Shown: positions 1-8,878, counted from the stretch's first letter. The stretch: DNA of 64,000 nucleotides from Gammaproteobacteria bacterium (GCA_018824085.1 JAHJHI010000001.1:1-64000), one strand, 5' to 3'. Numbers and translations are program-made. Notes: generated by a model not told the origin, from the letters alone.

Positions 1-104
1 ACCCGGACGTGGGCGTGGCCTGGCCGCTGGACGGCGAACCGCTGCTCTCGCCCAAGGACATCGCCGGCAAGCCGCTCGCTCAGTGCGAACTGTTTGACGA
101 CTGA
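1..104 (+). CDS. rfbC: dTDP-4-dehydrorhamnose 3,5-epimerase, C-terminal fragment
   Basis: Only the last 33 codons lie in the window, read from base 3 to a TGA. The peptide contains VGVAWPLDGEPLLSPKD, the conserved C-terminal stretch of RfbC/RmlC epimerases, and ends in ELFDD. RfbC epimerises dTDP-4-keto-6-deoxyglucose at C3 and C5 on the way to dTDP-L-rhamnose for surface polysaccharide. The rest of the gene, and any rfb neighbours, lie to the left of the window. The short length keeps confidence moderate. Confidence 0.75.
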   Translation, partial: PDVGVAWPLDGEPLLSPKDIAGKPLAQCELFDD

Positions 105-232
105 CCGGCTTCAGTGGCCCTGGGGCGGGCCGCCCGTCCTGTTCAGCGGCTGTCGGGTGAGTGGAACCGGACTGTTGTCTGATCCTGCAATCCGCCCGTT
201 GCGCCCGTATGTTCAGGCTCGGTGCGAGGCAT

Positions 233-622
233 TCAATTGACCGTATCGCCGCTCTTCGGCGGGCCGAGCACTTCCAGTTCGGCTTCCTCTTCCGGCGTAT
301 ACAGCCTGGAACGTGTGAGGAAGCGGATGCCTTCCGGTGATTCGATCGAGAAGCCGGAGCCACGGCCGGGCACGACGTCGATGATGAGATGGGTGTGTTG
401 CCAGTACTCGAACTGCGACACGCTCATGCAGAAGGGCACGCCGCCGATTTCGCCCAGCTGCACGTCGGAGCTGCCGAGCACGAATTCGTTGCGCGGGTAG
501 CACATCGGCGCACTGCCGTCGCAACACCCGCCCGATTGATGGAACAGCAGCGGGCCGTGCTTGCCGGCGAGCTTTTCTATCCATTCCAGCGCCAGCGGGG
601 TTGCGGATACTCGCGTGACCAT
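233..622 (-). CDS. DUF779 family protein, partner of aldehyde dehydrogenase
   Basis: This small protein (129 residues) belongs to DUF779, a family usually found next to ExaC/AcoD-type aldehyde dehydrogenases, as here. It has a Cys-rich motif GGCCDGSAPMC and aromatic/His-rich stretches (QFEYWQHTHLIIDV), which suggest metal or haem-like ligand binding; the biochemical role is unknown. The ORF track starts further upstream, but ATG at 622 has a good ribosome binding site (AAAGGA) and begins MVTRVSATPLALEWI, the usual family N-terminus. It lies downstream of the dehydrogenase on the same strand and is separated from it by a strong terminator hairpin, so its expression probably depends on read-through. 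Confidence 0.85.
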   Translation of the reverse strand: MVTRVSATPLALEWIEKLAGKHGPLLFHQSGGCCDGSAPMCYPRNEFVLGSSDVQLGEIGGVPFCMSVSQFEYWQHTHLIIDVVPGRGSGFSIESPEGIRFLTRSRLYTPEEEAELEVLGPPKSGDTVN

Positions 623-644
623 ATGCGTCCTTTCGTTGAGGTTG

Positions 645-671
645 AAAAAAAGGCGGGGCATCAGCCCCGCC
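645..671 (-). terminator. Rho-independent terminator between aldehyde dehydrogenase and DUF779 gene
   Basis: On the minus strand a perfect 8-bp G+C stem (GGCGGGGC / GCCCCGCC, loop TGAT) is followed directly by seven T residues. It lies after the aldehyde dehydrogenase stop and ends only 22 bases before the DUF779 start codon. It can therefore act as an attenuator inside an apparent two-gene operon. Confidence 0.9.
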
Positions 672-733
672 CGGACAACGAGCACTCCGGTCGCCTCATG
701 GGCGGCCGGGGCACCTGAACACTTGCACGCGAC

Positions 734-2248
734 TCAGAAGAAGCCGAGAGCCTTGGGCGAATAGCTCACCAACAGGTTCTTCGTCTGCTGGTAGTGATCC
801 AGCATCATCTTGTGGTTCTCACGGCCGATGCCCGACTGCTTGTAGCCACCGAACGCGGCGTGAGCCGGGTAGAGGTGGTAGCAGTTGGTCCATACGCGGC
901 CAGCCTGGATGGCACGACCCATGCGGTAGGTGCGGTGTACCGAACGCGACCACAGGCCGGCACCGAGACCGTACAACGTATCGTTGGCCATGGCGAGCGC
1001 GTCGGCGTCGTCCTTGAACGTGGTCAGTGCGAGCACCGGGCCGAAGATTTCTTCCTGGAACACGCGCATCTTGTTGTGGCCCTTCAGCACGGTCGGCTGG
1101 ATGTAGTAGCCGCCGCCTTCCGATTCCTGGCGCTTGGCACCGCCCGTCAGCACCTGCGCGCCTTCCTGGCGGCCGATGTCGATGTAGGAGAGAATCTTTT
1201 CCTGCTGGTCGGAGCTGGCCTGCGCGCCCACCATGGTGTCGGTGTCCAGCGGATGGCCGCCACGCACCGCCTTCACGCGCTCGATGGCGCGCTCGATGAA
1301 CTTGTCGGCGATCGATTCCTGAACCAGCGCGCGGCTGGGGCAGGTGCATACTTCACCCTGGTTGAGCGAGAACATCGCGAAGCCTTCGAGGCACTTGTCG
1401 AAGTAGTCGTCGTCCTGGTCCATCACGTCGTCGAAGAAGATGTTGGGCGATTTGCCGCCCAGCTCGACGGTCGAGGGGATTATGTTTTGTGAAGCATATT
1501 GCATGATCAACCGGCCGGTCGTAGTTTCGCCGGTGAAGGCGATTTTCGCGATGCGCGGGTTGGTTGCCAGCGGCTTGCCGGCTTCGATGCCGAAGCCATT
1601 GACGATGTTCAGGATGCCTTCGGGCAGCAGATCCTGGATCAGTTCGGCCAGCACGAGGATGCTGACAGGTGTCTGTTCCGCCGGCTTCAGCACGATGCAG
1701 TTGCCTGCGGCCAGTGCCGGAGCAATCTTCCATGCTGCCATCAGGATCGGGAAGTTCCACGGAATGATCTGGCCGACGACGCCCAGCGGCTCATGGAAAT
1801 GGTAGGCGACGGTGTCGTCGTCGATTTCGGACAACGCGCCTTCCTGGGCGCGGATGCAGCTGGCAAAGTAGCGGAAATGATCGATGGCGAGCGGGATGTC
1901 GGCGGCAAGCGTTTCACGCACCGGCTTGCCGTTTTCCCAGGTTTCGGCGACGGCCAGCAATTCGAGGTTCGCTTCGAGGCGGTCGGCGATCTTGAACAGC
2001 ACGGCGGCGCGTTGCGCCGGCGCGGTGCGGCCCCAGGCGTCGCGCGCCTTGTGGGCGGCGTCCAGAGCGAGTTCAATATCGGATGCGTTGGAGCGGGCCA
2101 CCTGGCAGAACGGCTTGCCGGTCACGGGGGAAATGTTGTCGAAGTATTGGCCTTCAACAGGCGCTACCCACTTGCCACCGATGAAATTGTCATAGCGGGG
2201 CTTGAAGGTGATTTTCGAACCGGGTTGACCGGGATCGGCGTAACGCAT
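734..2248 (-). CDS. NAD-dependent aldehyde dehydrogenase, ExaC/AcoD type
   Basis: The product (504 residues) oxidises small aldehydes such as acetaldehyde to the acid, with NAD+, in the cytoplasm. The full ALDH fold is present: the PWNFP motif around residue 160, the catalytic general base in ELGGKSPN, the nucleophilic cysteine in [11 protein letters not shown] near residue 300, and EEIFGPVL near 400. The N-terminus ([12 protein letters not shown]) and [11 protein letters not shown] are typical of the group linked to ethanol and acetoin oxidation. ATG at 2248 is preferred over the longer ORF because GAGGAG lies just ahead of it. It is divergent from a GAF-domain regulator and is followed by a terminator and a DUF779 gene. 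Substrate specificity is inferred. Confidence 0.93.
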   Translation of the reverse strand: MRYADPGQPGSKITFKPRYDNFIGGKWVAPVEGQYFDNISPVTGKPFCQVARSNASDIELALDAAHKARDAWGRTAPAQRAAVLFKIADRLEANLELLAVAETWENGKPVRETLAADIPLAIDHFRYFASCIRAQEGALSEIDDDTVAYHFHEPLGVVGQIIPWNFPILMAAWKIAPALAAGNCIVLKPAEQTPVSILVLAELIQDLLPEGILNIVNGFGIEAGKPLATNPRIAKIAFTGETTTGRLIMQYASQNIIPSTVELGGKSPNIFFDDVMDQDDDYFDKCLEGFAMFSLNQGEVCTCPSRALVQESIADKFIERAIERVKAVRGGHPLDTDTMVGAQASSDQQEKILSYIDIGRQEGAQVLTGGAKRQESEGGGYYIQPTVLKGHNKMRVFQEEIFGPVLALTTFKDDADALAMANDTLYGLGAGLWSRSVHRTYRMGRAIQAGRVWTNCYHLYPAHAAFGGYKQSGIGRENHKMMLDHYQQTKNLLVSYSPKALGFF

Positions 2249-2372
2249 GAACTTTCTCCTCGAATTGTCGGTTTCCCCCTGCGGCCGGCAATGCATGCGC
2301 GGCAAAAGAACACAGGGTCGGCCGACACGCTAGAGCGGGTCAGGTAGGTATCCGGTAGGTGGAGTGAGACAA

Positions 2373-3566
2373 ATGACAGCAACGGCAACACGGCTGGCGG
2401 CACGCAGACGGCGCATCGAATCGCTGCGACGTGGCGAACGCAGCCCGGGCGAACACATACTCGTGGTCGGCATGGACATCGCGGGCTCATGGCAGCGTTC
2501 TCGCATCTGCGTGCCGGAAAGCTGCTCGGCGGCACCGCTTGACGAGAATGATGCGGACTGGACGACTTCCGCCTACGGTCAGGCGATCGCGTCGTGCGTC
2601 GACGAACTGGAAACTGCTGCACTGGAAAGCGGCATGGTCGCCGCGATCAGCGACGCCGACAGCCGGCTGCTCTGGACCGGTTGCAGCCGCAGCATGCGGA
2701 CCCGTGCTGAGCGCGTGCATTTCGTGCCGGGCGGGCGCTGGGACGAACGATCGGTCGGCACCAACGCGCTGGCGCTGGCGCTGCGCTACCGGCGCCCGGC
2801 CAGCGTTTTTTCGGCGGAGCACTTCATGCCGTCCGTGCAGGACTGGGTGTGTTACGCCGCCCCCGTGCGCGACTCGGTCAGCGGCGAGGTGCTCGGCGTG
2901 GTCGATCTGTCGACGATCTGGAACCGGCATTCGTCGCTCGCGCTGCATGCGGTTGAGCGCTTTGCCCAGCGTCTGTCGCAGGCCTTGCTGGACGTCAGCG
3001 AAGCGCCGGTGCTGCGGCTGCGCATGCTCGGGACGCCGCAGGCCTTGCTGCGGGGCAGGGTGCTGCCGCTTTCGCCGCGCCAGCTGGAAATCCTGTGTCT
3101 GCTCGCACTCTATCCCGAAGGGATGGATCTCGAACGCCTGCACGCGGCCATCTATGGCGACCGTCCGGTCGGTGCCGCCACGCTGAAGACCGAAGTGTCG
3201 CAACTGCGCGAACGCCTCGGCGGCGCGATCGGGTCGCGGCCCTACCGTCTGCTCGTGAACTGGCAGGCCGATTTCATGGATCTGGAACAGGCACTCGACG
3301 CCGGGCGCATCGAGAACGCGCTCGCCTGCTATCGCGGCGCCTTCCTGCCGCGTACCGAAAGCCCCTTGCTGCGCGCCTGGCGCGACTGTCTGGAGTCCCG
3401 CCTGTCCGACGCCATTTTCCGCATCGACGACCCGGACCTGCTGCTGAATCATCTCGGTCAGACGCCGGAGGCCGTCGACGCGCTGGAGCGCCTCGTGGAG
3501 CTGCTCCCGCCGGACCACCCCGGCAGAAACCTGCTGGCCAATACGTTCCGGGACGACGCGCGCTGA
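2373..3566 (+). CDS. GAF-domain transcriptional regulator, AcoR-like sensor with winged-helix C-terminus
   Basis: This 397-residue protein has an N-terminal half resembling the sensor part of AcoR-type activators. A GAF-like domain (about 60-200) carries SVGTNALALAL and SAEHFMPSVQDWVCYAAPVRD, the latter repeated with variations across that family. The sigma-54 AAA+ domain and Fis-type HTH of true AcoR are absent. Instead the C-terminal part (about 215-300) looks like a winged-helix domain (LSPRQLEILCLLALYP, then VSQLRERLG). ATG at 2373 is chosen because GGAG lies 8 bases upstream; the ORF track's GTG at 2364 has no such site. It is divergent from the aldehyde dehydrogenase and is its likely regulator, with an aldehyde or alcohol as probable signal (inference). 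Confidence 0.8.
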   Translation: MTATATRLAARRRRIESLRRGERSPGEHILVVGMDIAGSWQRSRICVPESCSAAPLDENDADWTTSAYGQAIASCVDELETAALESGMVAAISDADSRLLWTGCSRSMRTRAERVHFVPGGRWDERSVGTNALALALRYRRPASVFSAEHFMPSVQDWVCYAAPVRDSVSGEVLGVVDLSTIWNRHSSLALHAVERFAQRLSQALLDVSEAPVLRLRMLGTPQALLRGRVLPLSPRQLEILCLLALYPEGMDLERLHAAIYGDRPVGAATLKTEVSQLRERLGGAIGSRPYRLLVNWQADFMDLEQALDAGRIENALACYRGAFLPRTESPLLRAWRDCLESRLSDAIFRIDDPDLLLNHLGQTPEAVDALERLVELLPPDHPGRNLLANTFRDDAR

Positions 3567-3591
3567 ACCGGCACCCCTCCGTCCGGCGCGT

Positions 3592-4680
3592 TCAGGCGCC
3601 GAACAGCACCTGCTCGGCACCGGCGATGTCGTATTCGACGCCGGCGTCCTGCAGCGAATAGCCACTGAGATCCTGCGCGCGGGCGCGCCAGCTGTCCTGG
3701 CGCAGCAGCGCTGACAGCGCGTCCAGCGTTTCACGCGAAGCCGGCGTATCGCGCAGCGCGAGAAAGTACATTTCCTCGAACAACGGAATGAATTCCAGCC
3801 CGAGCCGGTGCGCAAACGCCTCCAGGCCGAGGCCGGCATCCGCCTCGTCGCTGGCGATCAGCGCGGCGACGGCCGCGTGCGTGTGCTCCTCGTCCGCCTC
3901 GTTCAACGCACTGGTGTCGAGCCCGGCCTGGCGGGCCAGCTGGTCGAACGCCAGACGCGTGCCGGCACCGGGCTGGCGATGCACGAAGCGCAGGTCGGCC
4001 CGCGACAGGTCGCTCAGCCCCCGTACTCCCTTCGGATTGCCGCGCGCGAGGATGAGGCCCTGGGTACGACGCGCGAAGCCGAGCAAGCGCAGCCGCGGCA
4101 GGCCGTGCTGCGCGCGATAGAGCGCCCAGATGTCGCGCCCGAGCTCGCCCAGCGGGCAGTGGAAACCGGCCACTTCGCAACGCCTCGCCGCGAGCGACAA
4201 CAGGGATTCGAGACTGCCGTGCGTGCTCAGCGTTGCGGTCACGCTGTCGCTGCGCAACTGGCGCAACAGGTCGTTCAGCAAGGGTTCATGGCTGGCGACG
4301 ATGCGCAGCGCCGCGTCGTGCCGGTCCGGCTGGCGGCCGGACAGCGCACGCATCGGCTGGCTCGCCGCGTCCAGCGCGCGCGCGAGCGACTGATGCGCGC
4401 CGCGATCGATACTCAGCAACTGCCGTGCGAAATCATCGAGCGTCGAGCCGCTGGCCCGTGCGGTGATGATCAGCGTCTGTCCGAAGTAGCCCTGCCAGGC
4501 GTTGATGAGCCCCCACGCATTGCGATAGGACAGGCTGGTGGCGCGCGCCGCGCCGGCGATGGATCCAGTCGCGTCTATCGCCGCCAGAAGCGTCAGCAGA
4601 CGGTCGGCGCCGGCCGGGGCATCGGGACCGAAATCCCACGCCAGACGCAGTGCAGGTTTGCTTTGTGCAGAATCTGACAT
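3592..4680 (-). CDS. ModE/LysR-type HTH regulator fused to a periplasmic-binding-protein-like domain (oxyanion responsive)
   Basis: This 362-residue one-hybrid regulator has an N-terminal winged helix of the ModE kind (about 25-100: LLAAIDATGSIAGAARATSLSYRNAW). From about residue 120 it has a solute-binding-protein-like domain (LRIVASHEPLLNDLLRQL, LARGNPKGVRGL, FVHRQPGAGTRLAFDQL, DEADAGLGLEAFA). Such proteins usually sit beside tungstate or molybdate transporters and sense the oxyanion with the binding-protein domain instead of Mop domains. It is divergent from tupBCA across a 242-base gap, so it probably regulates that operon. ATG at 4680 is part of a short motif that is also found ahead of modA in this window (see findings). 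The ligand is inferred. Confidence 0.83.
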   Translation of the reverse strand: MSDSAQSKPALRLAWDFGPDAPAGADRLLTLLAAIDATGSIAGAARATSLSYRNAWGLINAWQGYFGQTLIITARASGSTLDDFARQLLSIDRGAHQSLARALDAASQPMRALSGRQPDRHDAALRIVASHEPLLNDLLRQLRSDSVTATLSTHGSLESLLSLAARRCEVAGFHCPLGELGRDIWALYRAQHGLPRLRLLGFARRTQGLILARGNPKGVRGLSDLSRADLRFVHRQPGAGTRLAFDQLARQAGLDTSALNEADEEHTHAAVAALIASDEADAGLGLEAFAHRLGLEFIPLFEEMYFLALRDTPASRETLDALSALLRQDSWRARAQDLSGYSLQDAGVEYDIAGAEQVLFGA

Positions 4681-4922
4681 ATAGGACAGGTGCCGTGGTT
4701 GCGATAGCTTCCGGCATCTTATGTGTTTTCACTTGCCGATTGATGCATCGCTCCTCATACGCGCCTCCGGCGCGCTGCCCTGCCCGGCCCGGTCGATCCC
4801 CTGCAGCAACGTCGGGGGCGGCCGCGTGAATCCGCTCCGCGAAATAGGATCATGAGTTCCGGTCTTCATCGGTGCGCAGCCTCCGCGACGGTCGTTGCTG
4901 CAGCGACGGCGGGAGCCGTCTC

Positions 4923-5627
4923 GTGAGTACCGTCGGCGAGAGCTTCGTGACAGCCGCCGGGCTGGTGGTGGCGGCCGATCCGCGGCTGCTGGACATCGTC
5001 TGCCTGAGCCTGACGGTGAGCCTGTCGGCGGTCTTCATCGCGTCCTGTCTCGGGCTGCCCATCGGCGCGGCGATCGCGGTCGGCCGCTTTCCGGGACGGC
5101 GCACACTCACCGTCGTGCTGAATGGCCTGATGGGTCTGCCGCCGGTCGTCGTCGGCCTGCTCGTCTACCTGCTGCTGTCGCGCGCCGGTCCGCTCGGCGC
5201 GCTCGGCCTGCTGTTTACGCCGTCGGCGATGGTGATCGCGCAGGTCGTGCTGATCACGCCCATCATCGCGGCGCTGTCGCGCCAGATCGTCGCCGACGCC
5301 TGGCGCGACTACGAGGAACAGCTGCGCTCGCTCGGCGCATCCACGCCGCGCGCCGCCTGCACATTGCTGATCGACACCCGCTTCTCGCTCAGCACGGCGG
5401 TGCTCGCCGGCCTCGGGCGCGCGGTGGCAGAGGTCGGGGCCGTCATGATCGTCGGCGGCAACATCGAAGGCGTGACCCGGGTCATGACGACCAGCATCGC
5501 GCTCGAAACGAGCAAGGGCGACCTGCCGCTCGCGCTCGCGCTCGGTTTCATCCTGATCGCCATCGTGCTCATCCTGAATGCGCTGGCACACGCCGTACGG
5601 GAATGGGCGGTGCGACGACATGGCTGA
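4923..5627 (+). CDS. tupB: Tungstate ABC transporter permease
   Basis: This inner-membrane permease (234 residues) has about five hydrophobic helices and the EAA-type coupling loop (QLRSLGASTPRAACTLL, then GLGRAVAEVGAVMIVGGN), typical of TupB and the related molybdate permeases. It forms the channel of the TupABC importer for tungstate. GTG at 4923 is preferred over the upstream GTG of the ORF track because GGGAG lies 7 bases ahead of it. It overlaps tupC by 8 bases. The gene order here is B-C-A, whereas tupA usually comes first. Confidence 0.88.
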   Translation: MSTVGESFVTAAGLVVAADPRLLDIVCLSLTVSLSAVFIASCLGLPIGAAIAVGRFPGRRTLTVVLNGLMGLPPVVVGLLVYLLLSRAGPLGALGLLFTPSAMVIAQVVLITPIIAALSRQIVADAWRDYEEQLRSLGASTPRAACTLLIDTRFSLSTAVLAGLGRAVAEVGAVMIVGGNIEGVTRVMTTSIALETSKGDLPLALALGFILIAIVLILNALAHAVREWAVRRHG

Positions 5628-6324
5628 AGCGCTGCTCACGCTGGAGGCGCTGCGCTTTGACGCCGGCGGACACACGCTGATCGACAGCGTGTCGGCACGG
5701 ATCGCGGCGCTGCGGCGCACCGTCATACTCGGCCCGAACGGCGCCGGAAAGAGCGTGCTGATGCGCCTGATGCACGGCCTGCTCGAACCGGTGTCCGGCC
5801 GCGTGCACTGGTCCGGCGGCAAGGCGCCGGTGCAGGCCATGGTGTTCCAGCGCCCGGTCATGCTCCGGCGCAGCGTGCTCGACAACCTCACCTATGCGCT
5901 TGCACTGGCCGGCGTGGCAGCGGGCGAACGCCGCACGCGCGCGATGGACGTGCTGCAGCGGGTAGGGCTGGCGCATCTCGCGTCCCGTCCGGCGCGCGTG
6001 CTCTCCGGCGGAGAGCAGCAGCGCGTGGCGCTGGCACGCGCCTGGGCCCTTCGTCCGGCCGTGCTCTTTCTGGACGAGCCGACGGCCAGCCTCGACCCGG
6101 GCGCCAGCGCCGAGGTGGAACGCCTCATCGGCGTCATCGCGGCCGACGGCTGCAGCATCGTCATGAGCACGCACAACCTCGGCCAGGCACGCCGCCTCGC
6201 CGACGACATCCTGTTTATCGACAGCGGTCGCATCGCGGAACACACGCCTGCGGCCGATTTCTTTGCAGCACCGAGATCGGCCCAGGCCGAGCAATTCATC
6301 AGAGGAGAACTTTCATGGACATGA
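5620..6324 (+). CDS. tupC: Tungstate ABC transporter ATP-binding protein
   Basis: This cytoplasmic ATPase subunit (234 residues) powers the tungstate importer. It has Walker A GPNGAGKSV near residue 33, signature LSGGEQQR near 127, Walker B VLFLDEPTAS near 147 and the switch His in MSTHNL. It is shorter than ModC and has no C-terminal TOBE/Mop extension, as expected for TupC. The start at 5620 (MAEALLTLEALRF) lies inside the end of tupB and implies translational coupling; the longer ORF start at 5578 is not needed. Its last codons overlap the start of tupA. Confidence 0.9.
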   Translation: MAEALLTLEALRFDAGGHTLIDSVSARIAALRRTVILGPNGAGKSVLMRLMHGLLEPVSGRVHWSGGKAPVQAMVFQRPVMLRRSVLDNLTYALALAGVAAGERRTRAMDVLQRVGLAHLASRPARVLSGGEQQRVALARAWALRPAVLFLDEPTASLDPGASAEVERLIGVIAADGCSIVMSTHNLGQARRLADDILFIDSGRIAEHTPAADFFAAPRSAQAEQFIRGELSWT

Positions 6325-7145
6325 TCCGCCGCTCACTCATCAGTGCCGTTGCCGCCGCAGCCGTCGCATTCGCCAGCCCCGTCTCGTTCGCGGCTGAACG
6401 CTTCATCACCGTGTCGTCGACGACGTCGACCGAGAACTCCGGCCTGTTCAAGCACCTGTTGCCGGTGTTCGAAGCGAAGACCGGCATCCAGGTGCGCGTC
6501 GTTGCGCTCGGCACCGGCCAGGCGCTCGACATGGCGCGCCGCGGCGACGCGGACGTCGTGTTCGTGCACGACAAGAAGGCGGAAGAGAAATTCATCGCCG
6601 AAGGCTATGGCGTGTCGCGTCAGGACGTGATGTACAACGATTTCGTGCTGATCGGCCCGAAGGCCGATCCGGCCAAGGTCGTCGGCGGCAAGGACATCAC
6701 CGCCGCGCTGACGGCGATCCGCGCGGCCCAGGCGCCGTTCGTGTCGCGTGGCGACAAGAGCGGCACGCATGCGGCCGAGCTGCGCCTGTGGAAAGCGGCC
6801 GGCGTGGAAGGCGACGCGCCGACCGGCGACTGGTACCGCAGCACCGGCTCCGGCATGGGCGCCGCGCTGAACACCGCATCGTCGATGAACGCCTACATCA
6901 TGGCCGACCGCGGCACCTGGCTGTCGTTCAAGAACCGCGGCGACCTCACCGTCGTGGTCGAAGGCGACAACCGTCTGTTCAACCAGTACGGCGTCATTCT
7001 TGTCAACCCGGAAAAGCACGCGCATGTGAAGAAGGCCGACGGTCAGGCCTTCATCGACTGGGTGGTTTCGGCTGAAGGCCAGCAGGCGATCGCCGGCTAC
7101 AAGATCGGCGGCGAACAGCTGTTCTTCCCGAACGCGGCGAAGTAA
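6315..7145 (+). CDS. tupA: Tungstate-binding periplasmic protein
   Basis: This 276-residue solute-binding protein has a clear signal peptide (MDMIRRSLISAVAAAAVAFA, cleavage near SFAA). The mature start carries the TTSTENSG oxyanion-binding motif that defines TupA (TTTS family motif), followed by GTGQALDMARRGDADVVFVH. Later SRGDKSGTHAAE contributes to oxyanion binding. It captures tungstate with high affinity and delivers it to TupB. The start has a strong site (GAGGAG, 7 bases) and overlaps the tail of tupC. A second binding-protein gene follows after 3 bases. Confidence 0.93.
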   Translation: MDMIRRSLISAVAAAAVAFASPVSFAAERFITVSSTTSTENSGLFKHLLPVFEAKTGIQVRVVALGTGQALDMARRGDADVVFVHDKKAEEKFIAEGYGVSRQDVMYNDFVLIGPKADPAKVVGGKDITAALTAIRAAQAPFVSRGDKSGTHAAELRLWKAAGVEGDAPTGDWYRSTGSGMGAALNTASSMNAYIMADRGTWLSFKNRGDLTVVVEGDNRLFNQYGVILVNPEKHAHVKKADGQAFIDWVVSAEGQQAIAGYKIGGEQLFFPNAAK

Positions 7146-7148
7146 GTC

Positions 7149-7934
7149 ATGCGCATCCGGATGGTTGCGATGTGCGCCTGTTTGCTGAGCGGCGGCGCGA
7201 TGGCGGACGGCGCGCAGGTGTACGCCGCCGGCAGCCTGAAGGCCGTGTTTTCGCGGCTGGGCGGGCTGTACGCGGAGCAGGGCGGGGCGGCCCCCCGCTT
7301 CGAATTCGGACCGAGCGGCCTGCTGCGCGAACGCATACAGGGCGGCGCGCCGGCCGACCTGTTCGCGTCCGCCAACATGAAGCACCCGCAGGCGCTGGTC
7401 GACGCCGGCAAGGGCGCGACGGTGACGCAATTCGCACGCAACGAGCTGTGCCTGCTGGTGCGTCCGGGCCTCGACGTGACATCCGGCAACGCGCTGGCGC
7501 AGATGCTGCGCCGTGACGTGAAGCTGGGTGTATCGACGCCGAAGGCGGATCCGTCCGGCGACTATGCGGTGGCGATGTTCCGGCGTGCCGATGCGCTGCG
7601 CCCCGGCATCGGCGAAGCGCTGCGCGCCCGCGCGATGCAGCTGACCGGCGGGCCTGCGTCAGCCAGGCCACCACAGGGCCGCAACAACTATGCATGGGTG
7701 GTCGACAGCGGTCAGGCGGACGTTTTCGTCACCTACTGCACCAATGTGCGGCTCGCGCGGCGCGAGGTGCCGACACTGCAGGAGGTTGCATTGCCCGAGG
7801 CGCTGCGGGTCGGCGCCGACTACGGGCTCGTCGTGCTGTCCGGTGCCGGCAGCGAAGGCGAGGCGTTCGCGCGCTTCCTGCAATCGCCCCCGGCACGCAA
7901 AGTGATGCAGGACGCCGGATTCAGCACGCCGTAG
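7149..7934 (+). CDS. ModA-like oxyanion-binding periplasmic protein
   Basis: This 261-residue protein is of the ModA/substrate-binding class. It has a short signal peptide (MRIRMVAMCACLLSGGAMA), the YAAGSLKAVF motif at the mature start (ModA-type proteins have a similar AASL motif), the GPSGLLRERIQGGAPADLFASAN region and GQADVFVTYCTN near the end. It lies 3 bases after tupA and so is co-transcribed with a tungstate importer. A full modABC set with its own modA is found at 53.9-56.5 kb. It may give TupBC a second specificity or act as an orphan sensor; the true ligand is unknown. The fold call is firm, the role is inference. Confidence 0.82.
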   Translation: MRIRMVAMCACLLSGGAMADGAQVYAAGSLKAVFSRLGGLYAEQGGAAPRFEFGPSGLLRERIQGGAPADLFASANMKHPQALVDAGKGATVTQFARNELCLLVRPGLDVTSGNALAQMLRRDVKLGVSTPKADPSGDYAVAMFRRADALRPGIGEALRARAMQLTGGPASARPPQGRNNYAWVVDSGQADVFVTYCTNVRLARREVPTLQEVALPEALRVGADYGLVVLSGAGSEGEAFARFLQSPPARKVMQDAGFSTP

Positions 7935-7940
7935 CTGCGT

Positions 7941-7969
7941 GCGCGGGCGGACGCAATGTCCGTCCGCGC
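7941..7969. terminator. Hairpin between convergent genes, probable bidirectional terminator
   Basis: GCGCGGGCGGAC and GTCCGTCCGCGC form a 12-bp stem with one mismatch and a 5-base loop (GCAAT). It sits between the convergent stops of the ModA-like gene and the hydroxypyruvate isomerase gene. There is no T-tract, so termination strength is uncertain. Confidence 0.65.
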
Positions 7970-7980
7970 CGCATCCCCTG

Positions 7981-8766
7981 CTAGCTAGTCGGTGTGGCGT
8001 CGCGCAGCCAGCCCAGCCCGGCTTCGGTCGTCGCGGCCGGCTCGTATTCCGCACTGACCCAGCCGGTGTAGCCGATGCGGTCGAGCCAGCGGAACAGGAA
8101 GGGATAGTTGATTTCGCCGCTGCCCGGTTCATGGCGGCCGGGGTTGTCGGCGATCTGGACGTGGCCGATGCGCGCCAGTTCGCGTTCCAGCGTGCGGGCC
8201 AGGTCGCCTTCCATGATCTGCATGTGATAGACGTCGTACTGCAGCCGCACATTGGGCTCGCCGACCCGTTCGATCAGCGCCAGCGTTTCCGCCGAACGGT
8301 TCAGCAGGAACCCCGGCATGTCGCGGTCGTTGATCGGCTCGACCAGCAGTTCGATGCCGGCGGGCGCCAGCGCCCGCGCGGCAAACCGAAGGTTGTCGAC
8401 GAGCACGTCGAGCAGGCCGGCGCGGTCGGCATCCGCAGGCGCGATGCCGGACAGACAGTTGATGCGCCGGCAGCCCAGCGCCCGCGCATAGTCCAGCGCC
8501 TGCGCCACACCCGCTTTGAATTCCTCGCGGCGCTCCGCCAGACAGGCGATGCCGCGCTCGCCGCCCGCCCAGTCGCCGGGGGGCAGATTGAACAGCACCT
8601 GTTCCAGCCGGTGCGCACGCAGCGCGGCGGCCAGCTCGGCAGCGGCGACCTCGTAAGGGAAATGACACTCCACGCCGCTGAAGCCGGCACGGGCCGCTGC
8701 CTCGTAGCGGTCGATGAAGGTGTGTTCGGTAAAAAGCAGTGACAGGTTGGCGCAGAAGCGGGGCAT
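7981..8766 (-). CDS. hyi: Hydroxypyruvate isomerase
   Basis: This 261-residue TIM-barrel protein of the xylose-isomerase-like superfamily starts MPRFCANLSLLFTEH, as Hyi/OtnI proteins do. It has the family signatures FNLPPGDWAGGERGIACL, VEPINDRDMPGF, LQYDVYHMQIMEGDLAR and HVQIADNPGRHEPGSGEINY. The Glu and Asp/His metal ligands lie in VEPIND, YDVYHMQ and the final EYEP. It interconverts hydroxypyruvate and tartronate semialdehyde in glyoxylate metabolism. No glyoxylate carboligase or tartronate semialdehyde reductase gene is in the window, so its pathway context is lost. It is convergent with the tup locus. Confidence 0.92.
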   Translation of the reverse strand: MPRFCANLSLLFTEHTFIDRYEAAARAGFSGVECHFPYEVAAAELAAALRAHRLEQVLFNLPPGDWAGGERGIACLAERREEFKAGVAQALDYARALGCRRINCLSGIAPADADRAGLLDVLVDNLRFAARALAPAGIELLVEPINDRDMPGFLLNRSAETLALIERVGEPNVRLQYDVYHMQIMEGDLARTLERELARIGHVQIADNPGRHEPGSGEINYPFLFRWLDRIGYTGWVSAEYEPAATTEAGLGWLRDATPTS

Positions 8767-8878
8767 GTGACATCACCGGAAGCGGGACAGCGATTCTAAA
8801 ACGCCGCTTGCGTGCGTTGCGACCGCGCGCGCGGTATTGTCGCTGCCTCCACGGTATTCATCGTCGTGTCACACATCC

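Noticed and set aside
4681-4922. Molybdenum/tungsten cofactor riboswitch ahead of tupB
   Set aside because: I looked for the Moco-type RNA fold in the leader and could not recognise its conserved core; a covariance-model search would decide.
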